From Bradyrhizobium sp. CB1650 (GTDB taxonomy: Bacteria > Pseudomonadota > Alphaproteobacteria > Rhizobiales > Xanthobacteraceae), in the NCBI RefSeq assembly GCF_029761915.1, contig NZ_CP121695.1, forward strand, positions 5,857,501 through 5,921,500: a stretch of DNA of 64,000 nucleotides. Reading direction: 5' to 3'. Made by a program: the position numbers and the translations under genes. Below the pieces are notes generated by a model that saw only the letters and a list, made by a program, of their open reading frames with translations, did not search any database and had not been told where the DNA came from. Of this stretch, positions 34,784-44,278 are shown one piece after another; positions within the stretch are counted from its first letter, which is position 1, and each line of letters starts with the position of its first letter.

Positions 34784-37138
34784 TCACCATTTGAATGCGG
34801 CGGAGATCTCGTAGGTGCGCGGCGCTCCCAAGAGGATCTGATCTGGATAGAACGGATCGCCCCAGATCGCATAGCGCTTGTCGGTGATGTTGCGCACGCG
34901 GAAAGTCAGGCGGGCCTGATCGACGGCATTGAACACTGTCTTGGGGATGTCGACGAAGGCATAGACGTCGGCCACGGTGTAGGCGTTCAGCGTCACCGTG
35001 TTCGCGTCGGTGTTGAAGCGGTCGCCGACATGGCGGCCGACGATGCCGAACTCGACCGGCCAGGGCGTGAAGAACCGGTACGATGCCCCCGCATTGGCGA
35101 CGATGCGCGGCACATTCGGCGGCGTGTTGCCCGAGAACGAACCGCCTGCGAAATTGTAGTCGGCGTAGCGCGCATCGACATAGGCGATATTGCCCCACAG
35201 CCGCAACGCCTCCGTCGGGCGCACCGATGCCGCAAGCTCGACGCCCTTCGACTCCTGCCGCCCGGCGATGTTGAGCTGCATGCCGCCGGCGGCGGCATAG
35301 ACGTTCTTGCGCAGGATATCGTAGGCCGAAAACGACCACTCCGCCCTGTTGTCCCAGAACAAATGCTTGACGCCGGTCTCATAGGTGCGCGAGGTCGTCA
35401 GGTCGAGCGGCTGGGTCGGCGCCAGCAGGAAGATGTTGTTGGCGGAGACATCGGCGCCGGTGGCGTACTGGCTGAAGAAGGTGAGACCGGGAACGGCCTC
35501 CCAGGTGTAGCCGACCCGGCCCGTCACCGGCACCCAGGATTGCGAGAACGGAAAGTTCGCCTTCTCCAAGCCATTCACGTCGGTCGAATTGCGGTCGAGC
35601 CCGATATGCTCGACGCGCAGGCCGCCGACCAGCGCAAAGCTACGCGTGAGCTTCAGCCGGTCCTCGAACGACAGCGCCTCGTTGTCGATGCGCGCGGTTT
35701 GCTGCTGCGTCGTGAGCAGACCATAATAGCCGCGCAAGGGATCGACCAGCGTGACCGTATCGTGCGGGAAATTGGCGGCACCTGGCCGGACGAAGTCGAG
35801 GTCGCTCACCGCAAGCGTCGCGACGAAGCGGTTGTCGAGGCCTGCGATATTCGTATCCCAGGTGAGATTGGTGATGTTGCCGGCCAGCCGCTGGCTGTGC
35901 GCGACGTAAAAACGCTCGCGATCGACCAGGTTCGAATTGGCGTTGAACGCCTCGACCTCGTTGTTGAACCACTCGCGCTCCGCGCCATAGCCATAGACCT
36001 GGCTCTTCAGGGTGAGGTTGGGTGCGAGCTTCAGTTCGAAGCCGCCGCGCAGCCAGACTTCCTGCGCGACGTTGCGGTTGTCGAGCACATTGTAGTTGGT
36101 GTTGAAGGTACGGTCGTCGATGGTGACGGCGCCGAGATTCGAGCCGTTGTAGTTCGAGACGTAATTGCCGGAGACGATGCCGGTCGTCGCGTGCGAGCCG
36201 CTGAAGGCGATCGGCACCAGCGGCACACCCCAATAGGCCTTCGAACGGTCCTCGCGATACTCGATCGCACCCCAGACCTTGAGACTGTCGGAGATGCGGT
36301 AATTGAGCTGGCTCGACACGTCGAACGTCTTCGTATTGGTGTCGTCGGCGAAGCCGTTGAGCGAGGAACGGCTGATGTCGAAGCGGTAGTCCAGGCCCTG
36401 AACATTGGTGCTGCCGCCGGAGCCGTAATGGGCGCGGAACGAGTTCAGGGAGTCCCAGGAGAAATCCGCCTCGCTACGGATGGGTCCTGTGTGCGGCTGC
36501 TTGGTAACGAGACTGATCGCGCCGCCGCTAGCGCCCTCGCCTGACATCACCGAGGCCGGGCCCTTCACGAATTCCACGGCTTCGAGATTGGCCGTATCCA
36601 TGATCCGCGAGGTCATGTTCTGTGGGCCGATCTTGATGCCGTTGTAGAGCGTGTTGATCTGGCTGTTGGTGAAGCCGCGCATCGAGAAGGCCGAGGGCTC
36701 GGCCGGATTGTCGCCGGAGGTGACGCCGACCGCGCCCTGGGCGACCTCCGACACGGTGCGATAGCCCTGCTCGCGCATGGTCTCGGCCGAGATCACCTCG
36801 ATCGTTGCGGGGACCTCGCGCACGGTCAGGCCGAGGCCCGAGGCGCTTTCTGCGACCACATTGGTGTTCAGCGGCGTCTGCGCCGTAGCCGCAGCGGCCG
36901 GCTTCTGCGCGGCAGGCACTGCGGCAGACCTGGTCGCAGCAGTGCGGCGCGCAGGCCTTCCCTCGCTGCGCGCAGGCTTGACCGGCTTGCGGGACTGGGC
37001 GGGGGCAACTTCGACCGGCGGCAGCGGATCGCGGACCTGCTGCGCGGATGCCGCGGGCATATCGATGGACGCAAGCGATGTGAGGCCAGCGGATGCGAGC
37101 AGGAGTTTGCGCAGCCGCGCGGCACGGATGGAAGACAT
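34784..37138 (-). CDS. TonB-dependent outer-membrane receptor under cobalamin riboswitch control
   Basis: A 784-aa receptor. Signal peptide residues 1-32 (LLLASAGLTSLASIDMPAASA) precede a Pro/Ala/Arg-rich linker, then the plug domain (VREVPATIEVISAETMREQGYRTVSE ... FSMRGFTNSQINTLYNGIKIG ... VEFVKGPASVMSGEGASGGAISLVTKQP). A 22-strand barrel follows, ending in the usual aromatic residue (AAFKW). The plug and barrel are of the FhuA/siderophore type, but the leader RNA at 37263-37445 is a cobalamin riboswitch. The likely cargo is therefore a corrinoid or cobalt complex and not iron alone. The PepSY gene follows within 10 bases. Confidence 0.9.
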   Translation of the reverse strand: MSSIRAARLRKLLLASAGLTSLASIDMPAASAQQVRDPLPPVEVAPAQSRKPVKPARSEGRPARRTAATRSAAVPAAQKPAAAATAQTPLNTNVVAESASGLGLTVREVPATIEVISAETMREQGYRTVSEVAQGAVGVTSGDNPAEPSAFSMRGFTNSQINTLYNGIKIGPQNMTSRIMDTANLEAVEFVKGPASVMSGEGASGGAISLVTKQPHTGPIRSEADFSWDSLNSFRAHYGSGGSTNVQGLDYRFDISRSSLNGFADDTNTKTFDVSSQLNYRISDSLKVWGAIEYREDRSKAYWGVPLVPIAFSGSHATTGIVSGNYVSNYNGSNLGAVTIDDRTFNTNYNVLDNRNVAQEVWLRGGFELKLAPNLTLKSQVYGYGAEREWFNNEVEAFNANSNLVDRERFYVAHSQRLAGNITNLTWDTNIAGLDNRFVATLAVSDLDFVRPGAANFPHDTVTLVDPLRGYYGLLTTQQQTARIDNEALSFEDRLKLTRSFALVGGLRVEHIGLDRNSTDVNGLEKANFPFSQSWVPVTGRVGYTWEAVPGLTFFSQYATGADVSANNIFLLAPTQPLDLTTSRTYETGVKHLFWDNRAEWSFSAYDILRKNVYAAAGGMQLNIAGRQESKGVELAASVRPTEALRLWGNIAYVDARYADYNFAGGSFSGNTPPNVPRIVANAGASYRFFTPWPVEFGIVGRHVGDRFNTDANTVTLNAYTVADVYAFVDIPKTVFNAVDQARLTFRVRNITDKRYAIWGDPFYPDQILLGAPRTYEISAAFKW

Positions 37139-37262
37139 GGTTCGAACCTCGGTATGACGTCAGTGGCACGTCACAGCGAACCAGGTCTCAACTTGGGCCT
37201 TGCAGCCCTCCGATGAAGCCGAATGTCTGTACTCCCCGACCGACATTTTCGCGTGTGACCAC

Positions 37263-37445
37263 GGCTGACGGCAGGTCTCCTGGCTTGCGGGTCATGACCG
37301 CTTCGTCGCCTTCCCGGGACCGAGGACCCAGTGGCTCCTGACGAAGGATTCTCCGCTCACAGTTGCGGGGGCAGCTACGGCATTGGGGACACATCCCCGC
37401 ACCGCATTCCCTTTTCATCCCCTTTCGGGGAAACCGTCACGGCCA
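37263..37445 (-). promoter_or_regulatory. Cobalamin (B12) riboswitch upstream of the TonB receptor
   Basis: Read on the minus strand, the leader contains, in order, AAAGGGAAUGCGGUG, the B12-box region GCUGCCCCCGCAACUGUGAG, GCCACUGG, GGGAAGGCGA, and the conserved 3' closing segment AGCCAGGAGACCUGCCGUCA. These are the core elements of the AdoCbl riboswitch family in the correct order. The 3' boundary lies about 124 bases before the receptor start at 37138. Ligand binding is expected to shut off receptor and PepSY expression when cobalamin is plentiful. End points are approximate. Confidence 0.92.
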
Positions 37446-37523
37446 TCTAGGATTAAGATGCAGACGGAGTCAATGTGCGTGGGCTGCGGCGTTCTTGCCG
37501 CAGTGGTCTTCAGGAGACATCGA

Positions 37524-38096
37524 ATGGAAGGCGAGACCTTCCTCTGGCTGATACGTCATGCCGCTGTCGACGGCATCGCGGGCACGATCCACGCGACGGA
37601 GGCGCCGGCCGATCTCGGCGACCGCAGGCAGATCGACGCATTGCGACGCTGGCTGCCGCTTGATGCTGCAAGCTATGCGAGCCCGTCGCGGCGGACGGTC
37701 GATACGGCGCGCGCGCTCGGGCTCAGTCCGATGCTCGTGGAGGAATTCGGCGAACAGGATTTTGGCGACTGGACCGGCCAGCGCCACGATGATCTGGCTG
37801 CGGCCGGCGGTGATAGCTACGCGCAATTCTGGAACGACCCCGCGCGAGCTAGACCGCCCGGTGGTGAAAGCTTTGAGGAACAGATCGCCCGCGTCCGCCA
37901 AGGCCTCTCGAGCGTCAGATCCGGGCCGGCCGTTCTCGTGGTCCATTCCGGCACGATCCGCGCCGCGCTCTGCATCGCGCTCGATCTTGCGCCGCAGGCC
38001 GCCCTGCGCTTCGTCATCGATCCGTTATCGCTCACCCGGATCGACCGGCTCGCGACCGGCTGGCGTGTCGTGTCCGTCAATCAGTGCGCCGGTTGA
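37524..38096 (+). CDS. Histidine-phosphatase family protein, probable alpha-ribazole phosphatase
   Basis: A 190-aa phosphoglycerate-mutase-like phosphatase. The phosphohistidine motif is LIRHAAVDG (RH at residues 11-12). The second half has FGEQDFGDWTGQ and VLVVHSGTIRAAL with the catalytic His, as in CobC of Salmonella, which dephosphorylates alpha-ribazole phosphate in lower-ligand assembly. The start at 37524 is set by AGGAGA 7 bases upstream; longer in-frame starts (37458, 37473) would add a Cys-containing extension not seen in the family. It is divergent from the riboswitch leader and convergent with cobT with a 3-base gap, which supports a cobalamin role. Confidence 0.82.
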   Translation: MEGETFLWLIRHAAVDGIAGTIHATEAPADLGDRRQIDALRRWLPLDAASYASPSRRTVDTARALGLSPMLVEEFGEQDFGDWTGQRHDDLAAAGGDSYAQFWNDPARARPPGGESFEEQIARVRQGLSSVRSGPAVLVVHSGTIRAALCIALDLAPQAALRFVIDPLSLTRIDRLATGWRVVSVNQCAG

Positions 38097-38099
38097 ACG

Positions 38100-39152
38100 T
38101 CAGGCCGGACGATCCGGCACGTTGGCCTGCGCAAACGTCGCCATGCCGTTGTGGAGCGCGCAGGCCAGACGCACCAGCGGCAGCGCGATCGCGGCGCCCG
38201 ATCCCTCGCCGAGCCTGAGATCGAGGCTGATCAGCGGCTGGACGTTCAGCGCGCGGAGAACCAGCCGATGCCCCTGCTCCGCGGATTGATGCGAGGGCAG
38301 CAGGAACGGCTGGCACGATCGATTGAGACGCACCGCCGCCAGCGCCGCGACCGAGACGATGAAGCCGTCGATCAGCACCGGAATGCGGCGCTGTGCGGCG
38401 GCGATGATCGCGCCGCAGATGGCCGCGATTTCGAGACCGCCGACGGCGCACAGGATTTTTTCAGCCAACGCACCAGCAAGGCCATGGCGCGCGATCGCGG
38501 CGTCGATCACGCGCGCCTTGCGCGCGCGACCGCTCGCATCGATGCCGGTGCCGCTGCCGGCGATCTCCCCGGCGCTCACGCCGAGCAGGCCGGCGGCAAT
38601 CGCCGCCGACGTCGTGGTGTTGCCGATGCCCATCTCACCGAGAATGAGCAGATCGGGCCGAGACGCCTCGGCACGGGCGACCGCGCGCTGTCCGCATGCG
38701 AAGGCAAAGGCCAGCTCCGAGGGCTCGAGCGCGGCCTCCACGCTGAAGTCGCGGGTGCCGTCGCGCGGCTTGTCGGTGACGATACCCGCCATCTCCGCCT
38801 GCGCCAGCGTGCCGGCGTCGACCACCTCGAGGGATGAGCCGAGCTCGCGCGCCAGCACCGAGATCGCAGCGCCTCCGGCGGCGAAGTTCGCCATCATCGC
38901 GATCGTCACCGCTTGCGGATAGGCCGACACGCCTTGCGCGACGATGCCGTGATCGCCGGCGAAGATGATGATCGGGACGCGGCCTGCCCGCGGCTTCTCG
39001 GTCGCCTGGAGCCCGGCGAGCTCGATCGCGAGCTCCTCGAGCCGGCCGAGCGCGCCGGTCGGCTTCGTCAGTTGCGCCTGGCGCGCGACCGCCGCGTCGC
39101 GATGGACCGCGGAGATCTCAGGACATTTCTGGTAAACCCATTCGGGAAGCAT
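38100..39152 (-). CDS. cobT: Nicotinate-nucleotide:dimethylbenzimidazole phosphoribosyltransferase (CobT)
   Basis: A 350-aa enzyme that transfers ribose phosphate from nicotinate mononucleotide to 5,6-dimethylbenzimidazole, giving alpha-ribazole 5'-phosphate. Motifs include KPTGALGRLEELAIELAGLQ (residues about 30-50), FAGDHGIVAQGVSAYPQAVT, GEMGIGNTTTSAAIAAGLLG, and the catalytic-base region LRLGEGSGAAIALPL near the C-terminus. This is the protein named CobU in Pseudomonas denitrificans. It is the last gene of the minus-strand cob group, 15 bases after cobF, and works with BluB encoded at the other end of the cluster. Confidence 0.95.
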   Translation of the reverse strand: MLPEWVYQKCPEISAVHRDAAVARQAQLTKPTGALGRLEELAIELAGLQATEKPRAGRVPIIIFAGDHGIVAQGVSAYPQAVTIAMMANFAAGGAAISVLARELGSSLEVVDAGTLAQAEMAGIVTDKPRDGTRDFSVEAALEPSELAFAFACGQRAVARAEASRPDLLILGEMGIGNTTTSAAIAAGLLGVSAGEIAGSGTGIDASGRARKARVIDAAIARHGLAGALAEKILCAVGGLEIAAICGAIIAAAQRRIPVLIDGFIVSVAALAAVRLNRSCQPFLLPSHQSAEQGHRLVLRALNVQPLISLDLRLGEGSGAAIALPLVRLACALHNGMATFAQANVPDRPA

Positions 39153-39167
39153 GCTGCCTCGTTTACG

Positions 39168-39917
39168 TCACGGCCTGCGTTTGAGGATGTAGCTGTCCAT
39201 GATCCAGCCATGCCGCGCGCGCGCCTCCTGCCGAGCGGCGACGATGCGCGGGCCGACTTCGGCGACCGTGCCGGACATGATGATCTGGTCAGGCATGCCG
39301 AGATAGGCGCCCCACCAGATGTGCAGGCCCCTCTGATCGAGCGACTGAAACGCCGTTCCACCATCAAGCATCACGACCACGGTGCCCGTGTCTTGCGGCC
39401 AGCCGCCTTCGCGCAATCGTCGCCCTGTCGTGACCAGGAAGGGTTCGCCGATATCGTTCAGCGGCAGCGCATGCGCCGCGCACAAGGCCTGGATCGAGGT
39501 GATGCCGGGCACTACCTCTATTGCCGGCAAAGGATCCAGCCGGCGCGCGATGCGCAGCGAGGAATCGTAGAGCGCGGGATCGCCCCAGATCAGCAGCGCG
39601 ACGCGGCCCTCGCCTTCGAGATGATCTGCAATCGTCTGCGACCAGGTTGCGGCGACCGCATCGTGCCAATCGTCCACGCCCCTGCGGTAATCCGCTTCCT
39701 CCGCGTCACGCACCGGCAGATCGAATTCGACGATCCTGGTCTTTGCGTTGGTGAGCACGTCCGCGCAGATCGTCCGCCGCAAGTCGGCGAGATCGGATTT
39801 CGCGGTCCCCTTGCGCGGGATCAGGACGAGGTCGGCCGCATTGATGGCGCGGATCGCAGCCAGCGTGAGTTGCTCTGGATCGCCGCAACCGATGCCGATC
39901 AGCGAGAGCGTCGTCAT
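39168..39917 (-). CDS. cobF: Precorrin-6A synthase (deacetylating), CobF
   Basis: A 249-aa SAM-dependent methyltransferase that methylates C1 of precorrin-5 and removes the acetyl group, a step specific to the aerobic pathway. The N-terminal tetrapyrrole-methylase motif is LIGIGCGDPEQLTLAAIRAI, with DLVLIPRKG (residues 30-38), LLIWGDPALYDSS and VPGITSIQALCAAHALPL further on. The start at 39917 overlaps the CobA stop by 4 bases. Its presence shows that the cluster is the oxygen-dependent type. Confidence 0.95.
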   Translation of the reverse strand: MTTLSLIGIGCGDPEQLTLAAIRAINAADLVLIPRKGTAKSDLADLRRTICADVLTNAKTRIVEFDLPVRDAEEADYRRGVDDWHDAVAATWSQTIADHLEGEGRVALLIWGDPALYDSSLRIARRLDPLPAIEVVPGITSIQALCAAHALPLNDIGEPFLVTTGRRLREGGWPQDTGTVVVMLDGGTAFQSLDQRGLHIWWGAYLGMPDQIIMSGTVAEVGPRIVAARQEARARHGWIMDSYILKRRP

Positions 39918-40645
39918 GCCGGGTCGCTCTCCGCAAGAGCGCCGAACACGATGACAGCCGCCGTCGTGGCCGCGCCGCCCCGTGCGAGCTGCCTGGCAAG
40001 CTCGGCGATCGTGGTGCGCAGCAGCCGCTCGTCCGGCCGACCGAGAGACTCGGCGAACAGCGCTGGCGTGTCCGCGGCGAGCCCATGCGCAATCAGCTTC
40101 GCGGCCAGATTCGGAAACGTGCGGCGGCCCATATAGACAACAGTCGTCGCCTCCGGATCGGCCAGCGCCGCCCAATTGAGGTTCTTGGGCAGTTCGCCGG
40201 TGACATCCGCGCCGGTGACGAACTGCACCCGGCGCGAGGTGTGGCGCCGGGTCAGGGGAATGCCGGCTTCGGCAGCCGCAACGCACGCCGAGGTGACACC
40301 GGGGATGATCTCGTAGCCGATGCTCGCCGCGCGCAGCGTCTCGATCTCCTCCTCCAGGCGCCCGAATATTCCGGCATCGCCCGACTTCAGCCGCACCACG
40401 CGCGCGCCGGTCGCGGCATAGTCGACCAGGAGCCGGTTGACGTGCTGCTGCTTGGTCGAGGGGCGCCCCGCTCGCTTGCCTACCGCGACCAGATTGGCGC
40501 CGGGCCGGGCGAGATCGAGGATCGCGCCCGAAGCGAGGTCGTCATAGAGCACGACGTCGGCCTCGCGCAGCCGCGCCGCCCCCCTCACCGTGAGGAGCTC
40601 GGGGTCGCCAGGACCGGCGGAGACGAAGGAGACGAAGCCGCTCAC
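39914..40645 (-). CDS. cobA: Uroporphyrinogen-III C-methyltransferase, CobA
   Basis: A 243-aa SAM-dependent enzyme that makes precorrin-2 from uroporphyrinogen III, the branch point from heme to corrin. It has FVSAGPGDPELLTVRGAARL at the N-terminus, VVLYDDLAS, the signature VRLKSGDAGIFGRLEEEI and GVTSACVAAAEAGIPLTRR. Translation probably starts at GTG 40645, overlapping the CobB stop as GTGA with GGAGG just upstream. It lacks the uroporphyrinogen-synthase and CysG dehydrogenase domains, so it is the single-function form. Confidence 0.93.
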   Translation of the reverse strand: MSGFVSFVSAGPGDPELLTVRGAARLREADVVLYDDLASGAILDLARPGANLVAVGKRAGRPSTKQQHVNRLLVDYAATGARVVRLKSGDAGIFGRLEEEIETLRAASIGYEIIPGVTSACVAAAEAGIPLTRRHTSRRVQFVTGADVTGELPKNLNWAALADPEATTVVYMGRRTFPNLAAKLIAHGLAADTPALFAESLGRPDERLLRTTIAELARQLARGGAATTAAVIVFGALAESDPA

Positions 40646-41952
40646 CGGTCCTCCGCGATCAGATGAAAGAACGTGCCCGTGGCACGGCCGCGGCGCGAGC
40701 CGGTCTCGGCGATGACTGCGCCGGTGGCATCGCGCACGATCGCGAGCGCGGTATCGGGCTGCGCGATGATGGTCGAATAGTGGAATTCGTGGCCGCGCAG
40801 GCGTGCGCCGGCTTGATGCCCCGGCATCGGCGCGGCGAGCTCGGCCAGACGATAGCCCAGATGCATGCGGCGTTTTGCAAAGCTCGTCTCCAGGCCCAGC
40901 AGCCCAATCATCTCGTGGCGGACACCGCCGGCGTCGGTCAAGGCCGTGCCCAGCACCATATAGCCTCCGCATTCGCCATGCACGGGCCGCGTCTCGGCAA
41001 AGCCGCGCAGGCCGCTGCGAAAGCGCATGTTGGCAGCAAGTTGACCGGCGTGCAGCTCGGGGTAGCCGCCGGGCAGCCAGCAGACATCGGCACTCCCATC
41101 GGGTCCCTCGTCGGCGAGCGGCGAGAATGTCACGATCTCGCCGCCGGCCGCGCGCCAGGCTTCCAGCATGTGCGGATAGACGAAAGAGAACGCGGCATCG
41201 CGCGCGAGCGCAATGCGCTGCCCCGGCGGCGTCACGCGCAGGACATTGGTCGCCGCTTGCGGCGACCAGGCGGCGGCCGATCGCAGCACGGCGTCGAGAT
41301 CGACATGCTCACCGACGAAGCGCGCGGCCTCGCCGATCAGGCCGCCGATCTCCGCCTGCTCCTCGGCCTGGACCAGTCCGAGATGCCGCTTCGGCAGGCT
41401 GATCTCGGCGTGGCGCGGCAGCGCGCCGAGCACGGCGATGCCGGCATCTCTGAGCGCGCGCCGCACCAGATCTTCGTGACGCGGGCTCGCGACGCGGTTG
41501 AGCACCACGCCGGCGAGGCGCACGCCGGCGCGGTAGTCGCGCAGGCCCGTGGCGATCGCCGCCGCCGTCTGCGCCTGTCCGGAGGGATCGATCACCAGCA
41601 GCACTGGCCAGCCCATCAGCTCCGCAATATCGGCGGTGGCACCGGTACCGGAGACGCCGCGCGTCGCGACACCGTCGAACAGGCCCATCGAGCCCTCGGC
41701 AAGCACGATATCGGCGTCAGTGCCGCGACTGACGAGGTGGGCAATCATTGCGCGGTCCATCGCCCAGCTATCGAGGTTGACGGAAGCTCGCCCTGTTGCT
41801 GCGGCATGGAAGGCGGGATCGATGTAATCTGGCCCGCTCTTGAAGCACTGCACCTCGAGGCCACGGTCGCGCCAGGCGCGCGCGAGCGCCAGCGTCAGCG
41901 TCGTCTTGCCGACGCCGGAGGCCGGTGCGGAGATGACGAGACCCGCCGGCAT
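40642..41952 (-). CDS. cobB: Hydrogenobyrinic acid a,c-diamide synthase, CobB
   Basis: A 436-aa ATP- and glutamine-dependent amidase that amidates carboxylates a and c of hydrogenobyrinic acid. The N-terminal dethiobiotin-synthetase-like domain has the P-loop SAPASGVGKTTLTLALA and FKSGPDYIDPAFHAAATGR. The C-terminal class I glutamine amidotransferase carries the nucleophile in HGECGGYMVLG. ATG 41952 with GGAGG 7 bases upstream is preferred; a GTG one codon earlier is also possible. It overlaps cobM and cobA on either side. Confidence 0.95.
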   Translation of the reverse strand: MPAGLVISAPASGVGKTTLTLALARAWRDRGLEVQCFKSGPDYIDPAFHAAATGRASVNLDSWAMDRAMIAHLVSRGTDADIVLAEGSMGLFDGVATRGVSGTGATADIAELMGWPVLLVIDPSGQAQTAAAIATGLRDYRAGVRLAGVVLNRVASPRHEDLVRRALRDAGIAVLGALPRHAEISLPKRHLGLVQAEEQAEIGGLIGEAARFVGEHVDLDAVLRSAAAWSPQAATNVLRVTPPGQRIALARDAAFSFVYPHMLEAWRAAGGEIVTFSPLADEGPDGSADVCWLPGGYPELHAGQLAANMRFRSGLRGFAETRPVHGECGGYMVLGTALTDAGGVRHEMIGLLGLETSFAKRRMHLGYRLAELAAPMPGHQAGARLRGHEFHYSTIIAQPDTALAIVRDATGAVIAETGSRRGRATGTFFHLIAEDR

Positions 41953-42734
41953 CACGACGCCTCCGGAAAGCGCGGCTCGGGGCCGACCGGGCGATAGCGG
42001 CGGTCATAATCTGCGGCATAGAGGCGGCTTTCGGAAAAATCCGCAGAGCCCAGCGTCTTGCCGATCAGGATGAGCGCGGTGCGTTCGAGCTCGGCGCCGA
42101 CGGCGGCATCGAGCGTGGCAAGCGTGGCGCGCACGATGCGCTGATCCGGCCAGCTCGCGCGCCAGACGACGGCGACCGGGCAGTCCGCGCCGTAATGCGG
42201 CGTGAGCTCGGCGATCACCTTGTCGAGCAGATGGATCGACAGGTGGATCGCGAGCACCGCGCCGGTCGCGGCGAAGGCGGCAAGCTTCTCGCCTTCGGGC
42301 ATCGCGCTGGCACGGCCCGGCGTGCGCGTCAGCACCACGGTCTGTGCCAGGCCAGGCAGCGTCAGCTCCGCCTCGAGCGCCGCCGCAGCCGCAGAGAAGG
42401 CCGGAACCCCCGGTGTCACGGTATAGGGAATGCCGAGCGCACGCAGGCGGCGCAATTGCTCGCCCATCGCCGACCAGATCGAAAGATCGCCGGAATGCAG
42501 CCGCGCGACATCCTTGCCTTGCGCATGCGCGGCGGCGATCTCGGCGATGATGTCGTCGAGCGACAAAGGCGCGGTGTTGACGATCCGCGCACCCGGCGGG
42601 CAATGCGCCAGCACGCCCGCAGGGACAAGCGAGCCGGCATAGAGGCAGACCGGACAGGCGGCGATCAGATCGCGTCCGCGCAAGGTGAGAAGGTCGGCAG
42701 CGCCCGGCCCCGCGCCGATGAAATGCACCGTCAT
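41952..42734 (-). CDS. cobM: Precorrin-4 C11-methyltransferase, CobM
   Basis: A 260-aa tetrapyrrole methylase acting on precorrin-4. It begins [24 protein letters not shown], then [11 protein letters not shown], the signature [25 protein letters not shown], and [20 protein letters not shown]. The start at 42734 overlaps the CobE stop by 4 bases. The extra 145 codons open upstream are shadows of the CobE/CobL genes. The protein has the usual length for the family. Confidence 0.95.
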   Translation of the reverse strand: MTVHFIGAGPGAADLLTLRGRDLIAACPVCLYAGSLVPAGVLAHCPPGARIVNTAPLSLDDIIAEIAAAHAQGKDVARLHSGDLSIWSAMGEQLRRLRALGIPYTVTPGVPAFSAAAAALEAELTLPGLAQTVVLTRTPGRASAMPEGEKLAAFAATGAVLAIHLSIHLLDKVIAELTPHYGADCPVAVVWRASWPDQRIVRATLATLDAAVGAELERTALILIGKTLGSADFSESRLYAADYDRRYRPVGPEPRFPEAS

Positions 42735-43099
42735 GTGCCGTCTCCTTCCGCGATCGCCGCAGTCGCGCTCCGATCCTGCGAGACCGCCCGGCTCGCAATC
42801 AGCCGCGCGCGGGGGCCGGCGGCCGCGAGCGCCGCGGCCTCCGCGAGCGATCCCGTGCCGAACCTTTCCATGATGAGGGTTGACTGAGTCGGCGTTGCGA
42901 TGCCGGACAGCACGTCGACCGGAACCGCCTTGATCGGCACGCCGCATTCGCGCGCGAGCAGCTTTAGCGCCTCCGCATCCGCCTTGTCGCTCACCGTTGC
43001 GACGGCCGCTAGCCCTGCAGGACCGCCCGCCGCAGCAAGTGCCTCGCGAAGCGAAGCAAGCGTCACATCTTTCTTGAATCCGAGGCCGGCAACCTTCAT
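42731..43099 (-). CDS. cobE: Cobalamin biosynthesis protein CobE (CbiG C-terminal-like)
   Basis: A 122-aa single-domain protein homologous to the C-terminal part of CbiG. It has [20 protein letters not shown] at the N-terminus, [25 protein letters not shown], and [27 protein letters not shown]. CobE is needed in the aerobic pathway, perhaps as a carrier or helper for an intermediate; its exact reaction is unclear. The start at 43099 (MKVAG) gives the same ATGA overlap with cobL that recurs through the operon and has GGAG 9 bases upstream; a start 15 bases earlier is possible. Confidence 0.9.
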   Translation of the reverse strand: MKVAGLGFKKDVTLASLREALAAAGGPAGLAAVATVSDKADAEALKLLARECGVPIKAVPVDVLSGIATPTQSTLIMERFGTGSLAEAAALAAAGPRARLIASRAVSQDRSATAAIAEGDGT

Positions 43100-44277
43100 C
43101 TGACCACGCTCCATTGCACCACCGGACGCGCCGCCTCCCAGGAGCGATAGCGGCCGAGCGGGCCGGCATGCGCGATCTCGACCCGCATCAACTCGCCACC
43201 ATGGCGCTGATGCAACGCGCCGAGCAGCGCGTCCGTCTCAATCGTCACCGCATGCGCAACGACCCGCGTGCCGGGCGAGATACGCGACCACACCGCGTCG
43301 AACATCGCGCCGTCGAGACCGCCGCCGATGAAGACGGCGTCCGGGGCTTCCAGCGAAGCAAGAGCTTCGGGCGCCTTTGCCGTGGTGACAGTGATCCGAT
43401 GCGCCAATCCGAACGCGGCCGCGTTGCTGCGAATGTACGCGGCGCGATCTTCGCGCGCCTCGACGGCGATCGCCGTCCCGCCGCACAGCGCCCACTCGAC
43501 CGAGATCGAGCCCGAGCCAGCGCCGATGTCCCAAAGCCTTTCGCCCGAGCGGGGAGCCAGCGCCGAGAGCGCGAGCGCGCGGATCGGCCGCTTGGTGATC
43601 TGGCCGTCATGGGCGAAGAGATCATCCGACAGGCCCGAGCTGCGGGGGATGCCCTGTGCTCCCCTCGCCTCCAGCGCCACTGCGACGAGGTTTCCGGCGG
43701 AAGCACTCGTGTAGCTCTCGGCGCGATGCTGCGCGACACTCTCGTTCGGCCCGCCGAGTGCAGCGAGCGTCCAGAGCGCCGAGGCGCCCCAGCCGTGGGC
43801 GGTCAGCCATCTCGCGAGGTCGCCGGCGGCCTTGCCGTCGCGGACGAGGCAAATGATCCGCGCGCCACGCGCCAGATGCGGCACGAGGCGCTCGAACGGC
43901 GCGGCATGCAGACCGAGACAGACCACGGATTCGAGGCGCCAGCCCAATCGCGCCGCGACGAGTGAGAACGTCGATGGTGCGGTATGCGCGACCCACTCGC
44001 TGCGATCGAGTGTCTCGGCAAGGCTTCCGCCGGCACCATGCCAGAACGGATCGCCGGAGGCGAGCACCACTGTCGGGCGCCCGCGGCGGCTCAGCACCAT
44101 TTCGGCGTCGAACGGCACCGGCCATCGACATCCGCGGTCGGTGATGCCTGCGAGCGCAAGATGACGCTCGCCGCCGAAGACGGTTTCGGCTTCAGCAAGC
44201 GCGTTTCGGCTTGCGTCGGACAGGCCGGCAAGGCCATCTTCGCCGATACCGATGATGATCAGCCAGGGATCAGCCAT
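43096..44277 (-). CDS. cobL: Precorrin-6B C5,15-methyltransferase (decarboxylating), CobL
   Basis: A 393-aa two-domain enzyme that methylates C5 and C15 and decarboxylates the C12 side chain. The N-terminal CbiE-like domain begins [22 protein letters not shown] and has [17 protein letters not shown]. The C-terminal CbiT-like domain from about residue 210 has the SAM motif [17 protein letters not shown] and [16 protein letters not shown]. The start [10 protein letters not shown] at 44277 is 1 base away from the divergent cobK start at 44279, so the two genes' promoters and ribosome sites must lie inside each other's coding DNA. Confidence 0.94.
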   Translation of the reverse strand: MADPWLIIIGIGEDGLAGLSDASRNALAEAETVFGGERHLALAGITDRGCRWPVPFDAEMVLSRRGRPTVVLASGDPFWHGAGGSLAETLDRSEWVAHTAPSTFSLVAARLGWRLESVVCLGLHAAPFERLVPHLARGARIICLVRDGKAAGDLARWLTAHGWGASALWTLAALGGPNESVAQHRAESYTSASAGNLVAVALEARGAQGIPRSSGLSDDLFAHDGQITKRPIRALALSALAPRSGERLWDIGAGSGSISVEWALCGGTAIAVEAREDRAAYIRSNAAAFGLAHRITVTTAKAPEALASLEAPDAVFIGGGLDGAMFDAVWSRISPGTRVVAHAVTIETDALLGALHQRHGGELMRVEIAHAGPLGRYRSWEAARPVVQWSVVR

Positions 44278-44278
44278 A

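Noticed and set aside
34784..37138. Calling the TonB receptor a ferric siderophore receptor
   Set aside because: The domain style permits it, but the cobalamin riboswitch directly upstream argues for corrinoid or cobalt cargo, so only a general call was made.
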